Positions 23,321 through 36,268 of a stretch of DNA of 64,000 nucleotides are shown here, piece after piece. The DNA lies in contig NC_039488.1 of assembly GCF_003590095.1 (NCBI RefSeq), positions 4,278,001 through 4,342,000 on the forward strand. The letters run 5' to 3'. Numbering within the stretch: the stretch's first letter is position 1; every line of letters begins with the position of its first letter. A program made the translations under genes and the position numbers. Under the pieces are notes generated by a model. That model ran no database searches, was not told the DNA's origin, and was given only the letters and a program-made list of their open reading frames with translations. This DNA is from Trichoplusia ni. Its lineage: Eukaryota; Arthropoda; Insecta; Lepidoptera; Noctuidae.

Positions 23321-23705
23321 ACACGGTGATTTATAAGTCGTCTTACAAAAGCAGCCCAGTTCATGTATCCGACGTAAAATACCCCTAGGCGCGATTATTA
23401 TTTTTTTATCATCAATTAAGATAATAAGTACGAAGAAAATTAAACGAGAGAAATCTGATATATACTCTTAAAAATGATAAAATTGCTGCAGCCCGCGCCC
23501 CTCACCATTGTTACAAGGCTCGGACCGCGCTCGCAACAGAGCTGTGTTTCTAAAAAACTACGAATTGCATCATAATATTGAATAAAAATTGCATTTAATT
23601 TTTTTTCAAATCTCATAAATACCTATTTTTTTATCATGAACGTGTTCTAGTCATTGGATACATGAACTGGGCTGCTTTTGTAAGACGACTAAAAAATCAC
23701 GGTGT
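23321..23705. mobile_element. 385-bp MITE with 50-bp terminal inverted repeats
   Basis: Arms 23321-23370 and 23656-23705 are reverse complements at 47 of 50 positions: ACACSGTGATTT ... CAAAAGCAGCCCAGTTCATG. The interior (ACGTAAAATACCCCTAGGCG, CTGCAGCCCGCGCCCCTCAC, CTCGGACCGCGCTCGCAAC) is non-coding and familiar from lepidopteran genomes. No certain target duplication is visible, so the superfamily is left open. Confidence 0.88.
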
Positions 23706-24074
23706 ATAATTATCATCCTATACCTATCAGCAATATGCATACTCCTTACCTCAAACACCCTTTACGTAGCACATAGCTATACCGTTTGCAATCCAAACGT
23801 AAACAGTTTGCTTGCAATATCCCAGCTATTAGTCTCCTCTTATTGATACGGTGCACGCCTACACCTACATCAATGATATATCAACTGGAAACTGTTTCCT
23901 ACCGCCCCTATAATCCCTAAATCGTATTGCAATATATTCATGCCACAGAGCTCGGAATTTATAGAGTTTCATTTGTATTAATATTACGGTACAGAATTAA
24001 TTACAAGTGTATTGAAATAAGTTATAGAAACTGACAATATATGTAGTTTAAGTGTGTGCAAGGATTTGCTTTTG

Positions 24075-24200
24075 TTTTTTTTTAAACGCACTTCAGAAAG
24101 AAGGAGAGTCAGTTATTTATTTTTTTCATTTAACGTGAAATAACTGTCATTTGGTCCCTTTTTCATCAAGTTTGGATCAGTAGCTTTTTTGAAGAATATC
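24075..24200 (+). repeat. AACCGGCTTCAAAAA-family repeat (copy 2, degenerate)
   Basis: AAACGCACTTCAGAAAGAAG is a worn opening. CATTTAACGTGAAATAACTG and TCATTTGGTCCC match copy 1 at 19729-19756. Confidence 0.5.
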
Positions 24201-27200
24201 GAATTGTACTGAAACATTTTTTTTTACTATTATTATTATTCATTCATTCACAAACTTATGACGTCAGTTCTCAAGCTTGTTGAGTGACAGCTGTCATCAT
24301 GAATGTTGGTTAGTAGGTCAGTATTATTTAGTTTTACAAGTTACTAGTCGGACATGCAATATTTCTGTTATTATGATCCATGAAAAATGATCATAAGACA
24401 TCATATCTGCAGTCAGTTAAAAAGTTGAACGAATCGATGAGTACCTACAGCTAATATTAAGAATTGTTTTTAAATCGAAATTCCTAGGTTTTAATAAAGA
24501 CGTTATTTGAAGACCTAATCTTGAGCTGATAAAATCCCAGATCTGATAGCCAGACTCATTTAATCTAGGTTCAGATTACATAGGCTAGGTTTAAAGATAA
24601 AACCTGAAATTAAATTCTCTACTTACGTTGTGTAAAGGGAAGCATGAAAATCTTTTGTTTTTCTTTGATAAAACTTGAAACTTAATGTAAATAAAACTAG
24701 GTTTTACGTTTAATACAGTTGCGAAGTGTAGACAGCCTTTTACCGAGTGCTACTAGCTGGGTACCTATCTGGTAAAAACCTGTTTACACTGGTTTAGATG
24801 CGGTGGCTTGGCACGAAACTTGTTTTCAGAGTGATAATACTTTTATAAGGTCAACAGAATCTGAAATGCTGAAACAGCATAGCCTAACTGTAGACATAAA
24901 AAAACATGAACAATAAAAATAAATTCAGAGATTCAGACATTTTATACAAAGCATCTAAATAAATGTATCGAATATTTACTAAATAAATCGAAATTTAACT
25001 GAAAATAACTATTTATATTTAAACATTATCCCTCCATACTTAACGTAGCAATTAAGAATAATTAAGATTAGTCATTTAGGTACTTCATACTCACTCACAG
25101 ACAAACTGTGAACAGTTTTCTCGGGCGCAGTATTAGATTGGATGATTTTTGTAGAAGTACTTAACAAATCAATTATAATAGGTGAGTATAATTCTGAATA
25201 GAAAGAGATAAAAGAATCATTACATACAACCCTTTCCGCAGTAGGACAGAGACCAAGTAAAAAAAACCGCAGCTAGATTTTTGCTAAAATAAGGTTCAGT
25301 TCGAAAAAAAGGTTAAAATATTATAAATAGACTACAAAGTTCATGAACGTCAAATGTTTTAATATCTCCCTATATATTTAACAAAGGACCTTCTTGCAAT
25401 GAAAAACTTTAAAGAATTCTTTACTCAATTTTCTAACAGTTTTCTGCAACAAACTTAAATTAAAATTATTCCTTTATTACGTTTATTAGTAGTAAAAGGT
25501 TGAAAACAATTTATATTTTCATTGCTTTTATTTATACACACAATATTTATTATCCAGCTGGCACTACCATTTGCTAGCGATTTAGGTCATACCTTTATGC
25601 TTCCAATGTATAAACTACCAAATTTAATCACAATTGGTACAGACTTTTCGGCTACAAAAAGTAACTAACAAACTAAAACATCCTGATAAAATTTCACCTT
25701 TGTAACATTTTATCGATTGACCCTGTCTAATAGATTCCCAGCTCTGTGCACATTATGACTCGATGACTACCTTGTCTTTACGACAGCACCTATGTCTCTG
25801 CATGTGACAGGCTTTGAAAGCTGATATGCTATCGGCTTAGACCTGAGGCTTCCGTTCATCATAAACGATCAAGCTATACCTACCGACAGATTGAACTATA
25901 GTTAATGTAAGTTAGGTAAACGGTCAGTAATTGCAGCAAATGACGTTGTTAACATTAGATTTCAAGTGTAATGTTAGTAACTAATCTATGAATTCAAAAT
26001 TTTACTGAAGTTTTTTAATGAATAATAATGGATACATGCTTTTCTTTTGCTTGAAAAATGAATTGATCAAGTTGTCAAAGTGAGTGTAAGTTAACCCTGG
26101 TATCACTTCTTTATAATTTTTGTTGTTCGGATTAGGGCAAAACTTCCTTGGTAAAGAGCTTCTCAAACGGATTTTTAAATCCGAAAGTGACAAAAATATG
26201 TCAAATTCTGGTTTTTGGGGTAAGGAGATTGTTTTTTCATAAAATGTATAGGTATACCTACGCATTTCCACGCTATTCGTAGCCTATTTTGATGTAAAAT
26301 TGCCCTTAACGAGTTTTCATTCAAATCAAAATATTTATTACATATCCTTTCATTTCTTGTTATATATGGATTGACGAATCAAAAGATAGATGTAAGAAGA
26401 AAGCTTATTGCTATCCGATTCCAACAAATATCCAAATTTGATTTCCAGGCAATATTGGGGTCTAAGAATTTTAGGATTCCGTTCCAAAAAATGCGTTGCG
26501 GTTTTTGCTATTAACATAACGTATCCTAGATCCCTTCTTGTTATCAAAAACCCGAGCCTTTGCAATTGCCGCAGGCTTTTCTCAATGACCTAAATTCTTG
26601 ATTTTTGGGATGTATTTGCTATTGTTGGAAAAAGGACATAAGTACCTAAGTCTTCGAGAAAGGTTCTAGTGATCAAAAGCTATTTCATATAGTTTGGATG
26701 TAGTGATAGTTTTTCAATGTTAAATCTGTTTTCTTAATTATGCTGGGACGCCGTAAATCCTCTGGTATCATAATTAATGTAATTTAATGTCATACCACTT
26801 AGATACAAGTTTCAAATTCTTTCGATGATCAATCATCATGATTCAGGTCCCCAACCGATGTCCCCAACAAATTTATAATTGCCGATGAATGAATAGGAGT
26901 TGTATATAGAATGCTATATCCTAGGATCGGACAATAACCACGTTCCCATTTTTGTCAAACATTCACATATGTATTTCTACAACGACCCATTCATCCAAAA
27001 ATAATATTTTCTCAACACATTTCAACGGGCGTACATATACCTTGATAAGTCCTAAATGTAGCGCTTAACTCGAGTACTAAACACACTACGTTGGCACTAT
27101 TCAGTGTCAGTACTAAATTGCGTTAGTACCACTAAACCAGGCAACACAAATAACCTTACACTTGAGTTTATTTATTTAGGAGCGTAATGTCTAAGTAATA

Positions 27201-27246
27201 GACATTCGGAGGCCTGCCGCCACATCTCTTACTAAAGCTGTCGCGG
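24201..27246. other. Long stretch without recognised features
   Basis: AT-rich. Reverse-strand frames at 26002-26271 and 26350-26565 are the longest here; neither shows a motif. Near 25227 CCCTTTCCGCAGTAGGAC may be a repeat scrap. Confidence 0.45.
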
Positions 27247-27295
27247 TGTGGGAGAGGGACAGAGTTATAAACGTAGAGCGGCATCTCTTTCCCAC
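27247..27295. repeat. TAGAGCGCCATCTC stem-loop repeat (copy c)
   Basis: GTGTGGGAGAGGGACAGAGTT pairs with TAGAGCGGCATCTCTTTCCC and a CAC clamp; written as GTGGGAGAGGGACAGAG against the right arm. The loop is about 8 nt. Confidence 0.65.
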
Positions 27296-30200
27296 AACTA
27301 ACCTAACTTTACTTCTAGATGTGGTGAAATTACTCCCTTATCTATATTCTATTGCAAACAAATTATCAAAACAACACTATATTTTCATTATTGTTAGATA
27401 ACAATGCTTGTTTTATTGAACGTTTTCTCGAAGAGATATGTGTTTGTCTAACGATTCTTATCCAGTCTTGTAGATAGGTGCTTTAGAAAGGAACTGTTGT
27501 TACACGGTATTGTATTTTTAAGAGAAAATGTCAGTTGTTTTTCCGTTTTTAAAGTATTTAATGTATTTTATAGGTAGTTGAACTTTAAATATAGGTTATT
27601 TTTGACGGGCTTAATCGGATTAAAAATATGAATGATCATATTCGACATTTTTCGCTTTTCAAAATGCGTGATTATAATATTGATAAAGCTTCCGTAACAT
27701 AAACGTCACAATTAGTATAGATTTTCTTATTTTGAACACCTTTTTATGGTCAAAATACTTCGCTAATATTCGCTATATTTAAATTATTATTAGGCATTTT
27801 GCTTATTACTCGATAAATATATGAAAGTTATAATTATATTAAGTTACTGTTACGTGTTAAGAAGGCTAAAATAGAAGTGCCTAACAAGGAATGTCTCAGG
27901 TGTCTAACTAACCATTACCGTTCTTCAAATCACCTTACTCTGTATTTTACCGCTTTTGAAGGACCGTGTCAAACTAATTTACTTACTCATTTGTTTTTAC
28001 ATGTGAAAGTCAATAAAAACAAAAAACAAACGAACACACCCACAACGGATGAAACCATTATGAATGCTGACTGGACATTTTTTACCACGCTATGTCGTAT
28101 GGCTCATGTCAATTGTCAACATCAACGCTAAATTAACTAATTAACAAAAAAATAAACTTGCCTTTTCGAAATTCATACAATGAGGGGTTCAAATTAGACT
28201 AATACAGAACGCTAAATGCTTTATCCTGTACAACATAAATAGCTTAGGCATGGTTGAAAAAATAAGTGAAACGATTTCCTATTTGCCGAATGGCTTCCAA
28301 AAATACGAACGTCACGGTCGCGAACCTAAACTAATATTACCTTCAATAAATTTAAAAAGCGGCTATAGCTTGAGGCGAATACCAAAAACACACAAAAAGG
28401 TTACATAATAACCGAATATTTCGCGATATAAGCCTCCACGTGTTATTAAAAAGGGAATCTCAATAATCTCATAACGAAAACTTTGTTTGAAATCGTTTAA
28501 CGAAACGTTAAAAGAAAAAACCTTCGTTCTACGTTAGACATGAAAAATCTGACATATGAAGTAAAAAACTATTCAGGCTGTGGGTAAGATTATATACATT
28601 TTTTTTTACTTGATTTTTAGTTTTTTTTTTCTACTCCCATATAGATGGGAATACGCTAGGCTGATGGTGATATTTAGCCTCTACTAATTCATTTCATACG
28701 GTAAGTAGCAGCGGTGAATGACTGATCAATCTCGAGTTTCTTTTTACAAGGCAATCAAAATTACAAGGTTCAAATCGGGCAGTATATTGTTTATATATTG
28801 TTAACCTAAAAAGATACGTACTCGAGTCCCAATAGTTATAAAAAAGGTGGCAAAAAGTATATCAACAGTCCATGTAATTGGCAATGCGATAGATCGGTAT
28901 GATTCCATTAATGTTGGCTTTCCAAGTATGCCATTAGTTACAGCCATGTTGGCTATAGGTGAACAAACATTGGCCTTGGCTATATGGTTATATTCTTTCT
29001 GGACTGATCCGATTACGTTGTATTAAAGTATCAAATGTTGGCCAAAACTGATACAGCAACAATATAAAATAATGGTAATAATTTTAAGCCTCAAATTGCC
29101 GATCAATAGTTCCTTAGAGAAAGCTATAAGGTTTCTTTAAAAGCTTTTTCTTTATTTAACAAAGTCTTTTTTAGGTCAAGTCTTAACACCTTATCTCCCA
29201 AATGAGTTTTAATGTAAAAGGTCTACAAGTGAATTTTAGTTACCTCACGTATGTAAAATTACTCAATACTCAATACTTTATTTGCTCTTCACAATGTATA
29301 AAGGTCTTAAAAGGTATTATTGTGAAATCTGTCGGTCACAGCAAAAGTTGATCCATGATCTAGTTTTCAAGTTTGAAATAAGACGTTTTGTTTAGTATTT
29401 CCTATTCTAAAATCAAAAGCAACGGTTTCTACCCCTTTCCAACGACAATCTTGCTTCAATAAAATAACAATGTTCCGGATATTCTGGCTCCCATCTTACA
29501 CTACAAAACCGTGTCGGATATAGGATTATCTCCAATAACATTGCTGTAAACAACCTCAACCAAAGGTGTGAAGTTATATTGGTATCCACAATGTACCTTA
29601 ATCTCATTGTTTTAGAGCGTTTTAACCGTAATAAATAGAGTATACCGAGGGAAATTCAATTCCATTCAATATTGGTTTTTCTTAGTGCTTAGTAACGATC
29701 CGATTTGCGTTGCCTGAGTGCTTGTTTTAAGCTATAAATATTTATGTTCCTTCTCATAGACATTTTTGTATTCTTGTGAAATAACTTGTTTGCATCCTAC
29801 AATGGATCGTTAAGTTTATAGTAGGTACTATATTTAAAAGATGAATATCCGAACATTTTTACATCCTTTGCAAGAGTACAAGTCAACTCGTTTTGAAACA
29901 AAAATTTTTAGTATTTACGAACCTCGACCATGTTTAAGAGATATTTTGTTAACACAGATTGAATGACTAATTTAAAAGTAAAAGAAACCGACATTACTTT
30001 TTGAGTGCTGCCTTTGTATTTTTAACTTAAGTGTTTGTCAATGATGGGGTAAAATAAAACAGAAGATTATTGAGACAACCGATTCGAAAGGGATCTTTTG
30101 TTCGCACAATTTGACTCTACAAACATAGGTACATACATCCTGATACTTTGTATATACATGTAAAGCATTTCATAAAATAACTTCCTGGAAACACGTATGA

Positions 30201-30624
30201 TACTGACAGGGGTATTGAGATCACAATGTTCCTATAAATAAATAACAGTTTTCTTTCTCGGAAATAATGAATTCATTCTAGAATTGAATAGAAGTATCGA
30301 ATTTGGTTTCATTGAGAAATTTATTTATATTATGACGAATAATTTGAACATGTATTTCTTTTAGACCTCCGAAATTGGGCATAAATAAAGTATCAATTAT
30401 TTTTTTTAATATATAATTTATCTTCAACATAATATGGAAAACATCTACAGTAAAATAAGTCAGCAAGAAAAGGCCTATGGACGATATACACTGTTTAGTT
30501 CATGCTCGAAAATTGCCAACTTTTATGAAGCGCCAGCAGTTTTCTAGGCTTAACTCGATCTCAGGTATATCCTATAGCAAAAACTAGGTAATAGTATGTG
30601 GATTCATGAAGTAAAACCCAGTGA
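27296..30624. other. Long stretch without recognised features
   Basis: AT-rich. A scrap of the CCCAGTTACCTGGG family (TCCCATATAGATGGGAATAC, GCTAGGCTGATGGTGAT) lies at 28635-28672. At 28905-29000 TTGGC words repeat irregularly, recalling 34340-34410. The 84-codon frame at 27877 has no motif. Confidence 0.45.
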
Positions 30625-30930
30625 GGTGCCAGTCGGACTCGCAAAACTGAGTGTTCTGTATAAATGGGCTAAAGAAATGAGTGCAAAAGAAGTGATCAAA
30701 TGCGAGCCAGTGTCGTGTCACTCAGGATTCCGAACGAATAGGCTGAAGAAAGATTTATTTCTAAAAAGAAGTGATCATCAGTCACAATAATGACAGTACA
30801 AATAGTTGCAGTACAGTTGCTTAACTTAAATTTATATTTGTTGTCCTAACGACAACAGAAACTCCACCTATGAAGATATTAACTGTCTAGCTATACCAGT
30901 CCAAAATCTACAGTCTGGTGATGGAGAAAC
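30625..30930 (+). repeat. GGTACGGAACC-family repeat (copy 7) with doubled 5' module
   Basis: Two successive 5' modules are present: GTGCCAGTCGGACTCGCAAA with TATAAATGGGCTAAAGAAA, then ATGCGAGCCAGTGTCGTGTC with CCGAACGAATAGGCTGAAGA. The common body follows: GCAGTACAGTTGCTTAACTT, TTGTTGTCCTAACGACAACAG, given as TGTCCTAACGACAACAG, and AACTGTCTAGCTATACCAG. Confidence 0.7.
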
Positions 30931-31099
30931 AGTGAAGACATTGTTATATTGTTTCGTTTTAACTCTTTGGTTATGGAACCCAATAAACTACGCCTACAAA
31001 TACAATAACAGTAGCTAGTAGAGTAAGAGCCCGCGGCCCAAGAGCCGAAAGCATGTCATCGGATGCTCCCAACATAGGTAAGAACAATGGTCGATTATG

Positions 31100-31639
31100 G
31101 ACTTTGGGTCATGTTGGCTTTGGCAGATAAACGGTACTAAAGGTGCAAAGGTACCAAAAATATCGATTTAAAGTCAAAAGTGGCTAATGAGAAAACATCT
31201 ACCTATTCCTCCAAACTTACAGCTTTTATAAAATAACGTAGGTCTGGCGTCCACGGGCTCTTAGACCATAAAACAAATTGATACAATATTCCCCGCCCAT
31301 GTGTCTCGCTCAGTTAACTCACAAAACATGTGTCGAATGATAAACAGGTAATACCTTCATTATGTTATTCTTTTATCTTTGAATCAGCTGGAAATGTATC
31401 TTTCTTATTTGGAGAAAAAGAAATATCGGTGTAATATATCTTTATATTTGTTTTTTTTTGCGGGTATTGATGCTTTCGGTCTCCTTAAGACGGATCCAAA
31501 AGTGGGATATTATAAATTTACAGGATCTATGATGATCGGAAGTTGGAACCCATGGTTATCATGGACTTTATCATGAAAATTTACAAAATCCTACTCAAAA
31601 GACATTCGATCAAGCATCAAACAACAAATATTGAAAATA
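31100..31639. other. No feature recognised
   Basis: A short frame (31379-31576) shows no motif. Nothing else is supported. Confidence 0.45.
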
Positions 31640-31752
31640 TCAAACCCAACCCCAATGTGCGCGACGTGTCACGGGTTCCATCCCCGCGTATGACAAACCT
31701 GTAAATGCTTCGTTCGTCTGAATCTTTTGAGTCTGGGTGTACCAGTGAAAAA
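31640..31752 (+). mobile_element. tRNA-derived SINE, common type, 5'-truncated
   Basis: GTGCGCGACGTGTCACGGGT and GGTTCCATCCCCGCGTATGA cover the B box (one change, GGTTCCATCC). The body CGTCTGAATCTTTTGAGTCT and GGGTGTACCAGTG is cut short. Confidence 0.7.
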
Positions 31753-31802
31753 AAAAACAAATCCAAAGAATAAAATATGGCAACTCTCAAAAATGATCTC
31801 CA

Positions 31803-32472
31803 ATGACGTTTGATTTCACCAATCAAATTCTGCCATGCCTTACCCTCAAGCCATCATCGCCTAAGCATCTTCTATTATCCATCAAATTACCAGCCATCAG
31901 TATTCCTGAGCCAGTAGGTAGCTCCTCAGCTCGTCCTACTTTACCTCGGCTGATATTAACCCAAGACATGTCTCGGATTGAAAAAGGACCGGACTTTAGA
32001 ACACATATCTCACGATGTTTTACTGCGACTTAGGGTCTGAACACCCCGACTGGCGCAACTGGAATGTAGCATTGATCAGAGTAATGTGATACTTATGTTC
32101 AACAGATAGTGTTCATATTTCAATGTAGACGACCTTAAAGTATCGCTGCAAATTCTGTATTTATTTCAGAATTGAAATGCAAAACTTAATTTCAACAAAT
32201 CTAGGATGCCATTCTTCATTCAAATGCCTTTAATCCTTAAGCTTGTTGTTCGTTGTGTATTCAGAGAATGGCAACATTTTTTGGAAAAAGCGAAATTAAA
32301 TTACAGTAACGAAACAGTTTGGGACCACAATCTAGCGGAAAGCCTGCATCCGTACCGTCCACAAATGTGCGGAAGCCTTATTTGTTATTTGTCTATTTAT
32401 CCAGCTCTAGGAGATTTTATTAGGTCGTTCTATGAAAATAGCCTCAGACTGCCATTTGGCAACAGTTCCTAG
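31803..32472 (+). other. Two short open frames, unrecognised
   Basis: Frames at 31803-32033 (76 codons) and 32206-32472 (88 codons) lie on the same strand 170 bases apart. The first region has higher GC than its surroundings. The second ends with a stop at 32470-32472 and includes REWQHFLEKAKLNYSNETVW. I recognise no family and see no splice or polyadenylation context that would join them. Chance frames are the default explanation. Confidence 0.2.
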
Positions 32473-33002
32473 CAAATTACTCTATATTTATATAGCAGAA
32501 AAACGTAATTACTGTTTTGACCTCACTTAGCATATAATTATTTGTAATTGTTCATATACTGGTGGATTGCTCGATACAAATAGAATCCTGAAGCGAATAA
32601 GAACTTTCTGCCTTTGACATAAGGATGTCATTAATATCAAAATGTAATTATTGATGTTCATTCAACTGTACGTCGTTGTAAAATGGCTTCTGGAAACCTG
32701 TTAAGTATTTATACAAATTACGGATTGAATAAGAGTTACTTAAATACTCTCTGAATGGATTAGTATTAAAAATATGTCGTTTAAAATATATTTTTATGCT
32801 GGTTTTTATCCTTATTTAACGAATACATCCTTCAGTGAAATTCGCGTGTCCTTATTTGCTGAGGTCACATAAATCGCCACTTGAATCTCCAACGAAACGT
32901 GCATTTGTATGACCCACTGCTCTATGAGTTTCTTTGGCCGTAGTCACTTGGAGATCAAAATCGTCAGCTATAGAAATCTTGCCTGAACCATATGTATAAA
33001 GA

Positions 33003-33200
33003 GGCTCAACAGTTTATTTGAATACTCCAATGTCTGGACCGATTAGTACGATTTGAAAAATTATATCAGTGTTAGATGATCCATTTATTGAGGAAGAATG
33101 TGGAAGTAAAACCATGAAGCTATGATTAACAGGAGCAGAACAGTAATTAAATGTGTTACAAAAATTGGAATAAGTTGCGTCTACTCAAACTATTAGCATG
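33003..33200 (+). mobile_element. Badly decayed Lep1-type Helitron
   Basis: GGACCGATTAGTACGATTTG, CAGTGTTAGATGATCCATTT, TATTGAGGAAGAATGTGG and TTAACAGGAGCAGAACAG follow the order of the Lep1-type body (ATTTATCGAGGAAGGCT, ACTAATAGGAGCGAAGAT). Both termini are lost. Confidence 0.5.
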
Positions 33201-33274
33201 ATTAAAAAAATACTTACTTATATCTTTTTTCTTCTATCCAAGTCCAGTTCGTAAGCTTTCCTTTTGTTCCTACT

Positions 33275-33385
33275 ACCCTTTTGATAAACTAAGGTATCAG
33301 CTACCTCTATACAAAATTACATTAAAATCAGTCCAGCAGTTGAGCCCTTAGAGGGAACAAACACACTTACTATACAAAATTGTTA
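33275..33385 (+). repeat. Helitron/LINE-tail-like fragment
   Basis: AAGGTATCAGCTACCTCTAT, ACAAAATTACATTAAAATCA and GTCCAGCAGTTGAGCCC match a widespread lepidopteran tail motif. No ends are identifiable. Confidence 0.4.
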
Positions 33386-33944
33386 ATAAATGATAATTAA
33401 TTTGTATTAAGCGCTTGAATTCTTAAATAAATTTGACCCTAAAACCTTTGATTTCGCAATACAACTTGACTTGACTGTCACTGTGAAAACTAGCAGAACT
33501 AGAAATCAAAGCCTAGAATTTGCATCGTCACACAAATAACATACATTTTATAAATACCCCATGCGTACGTTTCAATCAGTTGCCGGGTATAACAGCCTTA
33601 GGACATACATTTGATTGTTATTTTTGAGTTAACGGCTTATTACGTAACATGAACTTGTTCCTGCTTATCAAATTATTTTTATTCCATTTTGAATATGTGC
33701 ACTTGAAGAGACCCCTTTGGGGTATTTAATTTTCCGATGTTTTTATCTCCACTTTTACTTCGCTGGTTATAAAAATCTTCGGCTTAAATACAACTAAGTT
33801 AATTATATAATATACTTTAATATTTTTTTATTCAAACCTACTTTTTTATTTTCAAATTTTAAAATGACTCAGTATTTTTTAGGATGTCATTCAGCAAGGT
33901 TAAAAACAGAAGTTTTATACTAAACTTTTTATCTGTCTGTGTTT

Positions 33945-34050
33945 GTGCCTCTGTCTGATAGCGTCTGTCCGTCTATCTGATCATCGGCCACCAGAGCGTA
34001 TCACATAAACCGTGATGGACTGCTAGACGGTTGATATCATTTCTGTGCCC
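33945..34050 (-). repeat. GGTACGGAACC-family repeat, 3' part (copy 8)
   Basis: GCGTCTGTCCGTCTATCTGA, CACCAGAGCGTATCACATAA and ACCGTGATGGACTGCTAGAC are the reverse complement of the family's GACAGACGG and CATGAGATAC blocks. Confidence 0.6.
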
Positions 34051-34346
34051 AATTTTACTAAAAACACCAAATAAGATCGAGTGTAATAAATTTATTCATG
34101 GATGATAAAAAAATCATTTGTTAATCCACCTGATTTGTTTATCTTATACTCTGTTTGTCTATGTAGCTAAAGGTTCAATGTTAAATATGTAGTAGTGGAC
34201 TTTTGACCGGACCATACGAGTAATTGTCATTTTTTCATTATTTAAATCCTTATTAGACATCCTTACAGTCATCAAAATACAAATTAAAAAAAGGCAACTA
34301 ATCAATTGATTGTACACCTAAAATAGACCAACAAATCTTTCGACAA

Positions 34347-34374
34347 GCATGTTGGCCCAACACGGCCAACATGC
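34347..34374. repeat. Perfect 11-bp hairpin, 6-nt loop
   Basis: GCATGTTGGCC, loop CAACAC, then GGCCAACATGC. Further TTGGCC and GCCAAC words follow to about 34410, so it may belong to a TTGGCC-rich repeat also hinted at 28905-29000. Confidence 0.5.
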
Positions 34375-35411
34375 GACATATTGGCCCAGTATGTGGTCGC
34401 CAACATTAACATAATGCTCACAGTGATTTATTGTTTCCCAGACTGGCAGACGCTGACACAGCGGCGGTTTCTTCGGCTGAAGTAATAAGGTAATATTTAT
34501 AACCATTTTTACGAACACGTTTATTATTTACTTTATGACTTATTGCATGGCTTACACGCAGTTCATTATTTATATTTTAGACAACTGACAGATTTTCTGG
34601 AGTTATTATGAAGTAAACCTTTCACAACATCTTCTTTCAAACACAATAAGTATGTTTTATCACCAATTTTGAAGAAACGAAGACAACCATTGTCAAAGGG
34701 AAAAAATGGTCCGAGTTTCTAGGGAGTGAATTGAAAAAAGAGTTAATCACTTATCAAAACTATTTTGAGACAACTCCCTGTGTGATTAGTTAATAGTCTT
34801 ATTGTAAAATAATCTAAATTATGATCAGTAGATGACAACAAATTCATCAGCCTTTTTATCAAGGGTGAATTATCGTTACTCCCATGTAAAATGTGAACCC
34901 GTTACGTTTTCCAGTTAGGCTAAATTTAGCCCTTATCTCAAAATTCTTCTGAACCTTAAAACCAGAGACATTTTCCCTCTAGTCTAGGAATAGTTGACAT
35001 CCGTAGTGTCGACCAAAATAAAACAACTTTAACGGATTTCCGCAGTTTGTTTCACTGTTTTATTTACTGCCTTTAAAACTGAGTCCAATCGTTGAAGCTT
35101 TAAAATTCTTTTATTCCTTAATCTAGCATTGCTAGTATTTATTTATTTGAAGTGTTTGTTTATTAATATTCAATATAGTGTTTGCGATATGCCTTGTTAA
35201 TCCACTATTGTTTTGTGTTGGAACAAACATACAATTACTAGTTTATGTATAAAAATTAGGAAACGCTTAATACAATAATAGGTTTACACCTTACATTTTA
35301 GTTACACCGGAGGAATAGCAAAAACCAGAAAAAAAAACAAACATGATTACGTGACCGTTATTCTTTGTTACATTAAATTCAAATGAATGCGGTAGCATAT
35401 ACCGAAAAATA
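34375..35411. other. No further feature recognised
   Basis: AT-rich spacer without genes or recognised repeats. Confidence 0.45.
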
Positions 35412-35605
35412 AAAACCGGTTAATAACAAGTTGGACTCGCGAAGCTAAGGGCCTTTACAAGTAGGCTAAAGAAATACAAAATAAAAAAAAATTGTCGCAT
35501 ATCCAACTAATGACTCTACTTTCCATGTTTATTACTCGGCAACGGGAACCTATCATAACATACATCATCTGTAAAAGATTTAATTCTCTAGCTATTAGGG
35601 TTTAT
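35412..35605 (+). repeat. GGTACGGAACC-family repeat (copy 9)
   Basis: AACAAGTTGGACTCGCGAAG, GGGCCTTTACAAGTAGGCTA, CGGCAACGGGAACC, ACATACATCATCTGTAAAAG and TCTAGCTATTAGGG occur in order. Confidence 0.65.
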
Positions 35606-36164
35606 AACAAAACAGCTTGCTGACATAAGGAGAGACAGCCGAGGCCGAAGGCTCTGCTTTACCTGTAAAAACCCTTTAAAATCGTTCCTTCTGCCTCCCA
35701 TATTAATCTTGATCCGATGATTACATTTTCTATGGAAAGCCTATTATAAAACTTGAATAGTTTATGAAGAAAGTTCTCATTCGCAGACGACATTTAAAAT
35801 ATCTCGGGACAGAAGATTTAAACATGTAGTCTAAATTAGTATCCTTGCGTTTCTGAAACTTAAAGTTAGTCTTAATGAAATATGTCTCGCTGGCTCCCGC
35901 ATAAATAGCGTTAGAACTTCGACTTGTAGCTAATGGAACAAAGCTGAGCATAATTATATGATTGTTATTTGTTTATTTGGCTTGCCTTTGTACAAACTTT
36001 CTTGATAAGTATTTTTTATGAGGTGATTTTGAACCGTAGTAACATTTCTGATTTCGTTACGGATAAATCACTTTGATTGTCTACATTTACCTACATAACT
36101 ATCATAAAACAATTATAACTATAACTCAAATATTCACAAATACATACATATTATACATAACTTA

Positions 36165-36268
36165 CACCCAGACACGGAACAAATGATCGTGCACATCACA
36201 CCTTCATTTACTGGGTGAAAATCAAACCCACGACCTTTGTAGCCGTCAGGGCCAACAGGCCAGTCAAT
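36165..36268 (-). mobile_element. tRNA-derived SINE, third type
   Basis: Reverse complement reads GACTGGCCTGTTGGCCCTGA, then CGTGGGTTTGATTTTCACCC (a worn B box), AAATGAAGGTGTGATGTGC, ATCATTTGTTCCGTGTCTGG and GTGTAA. Body and head differ from the other two SINE types. Confidence 0.65.

Noticed and set aside
26002..26565. Two neighbouring reverse frames as possible exons
   Set aside because: No recognised family, no clear splice sites joining them, and an opposite-strand frame of similar length overlaps.
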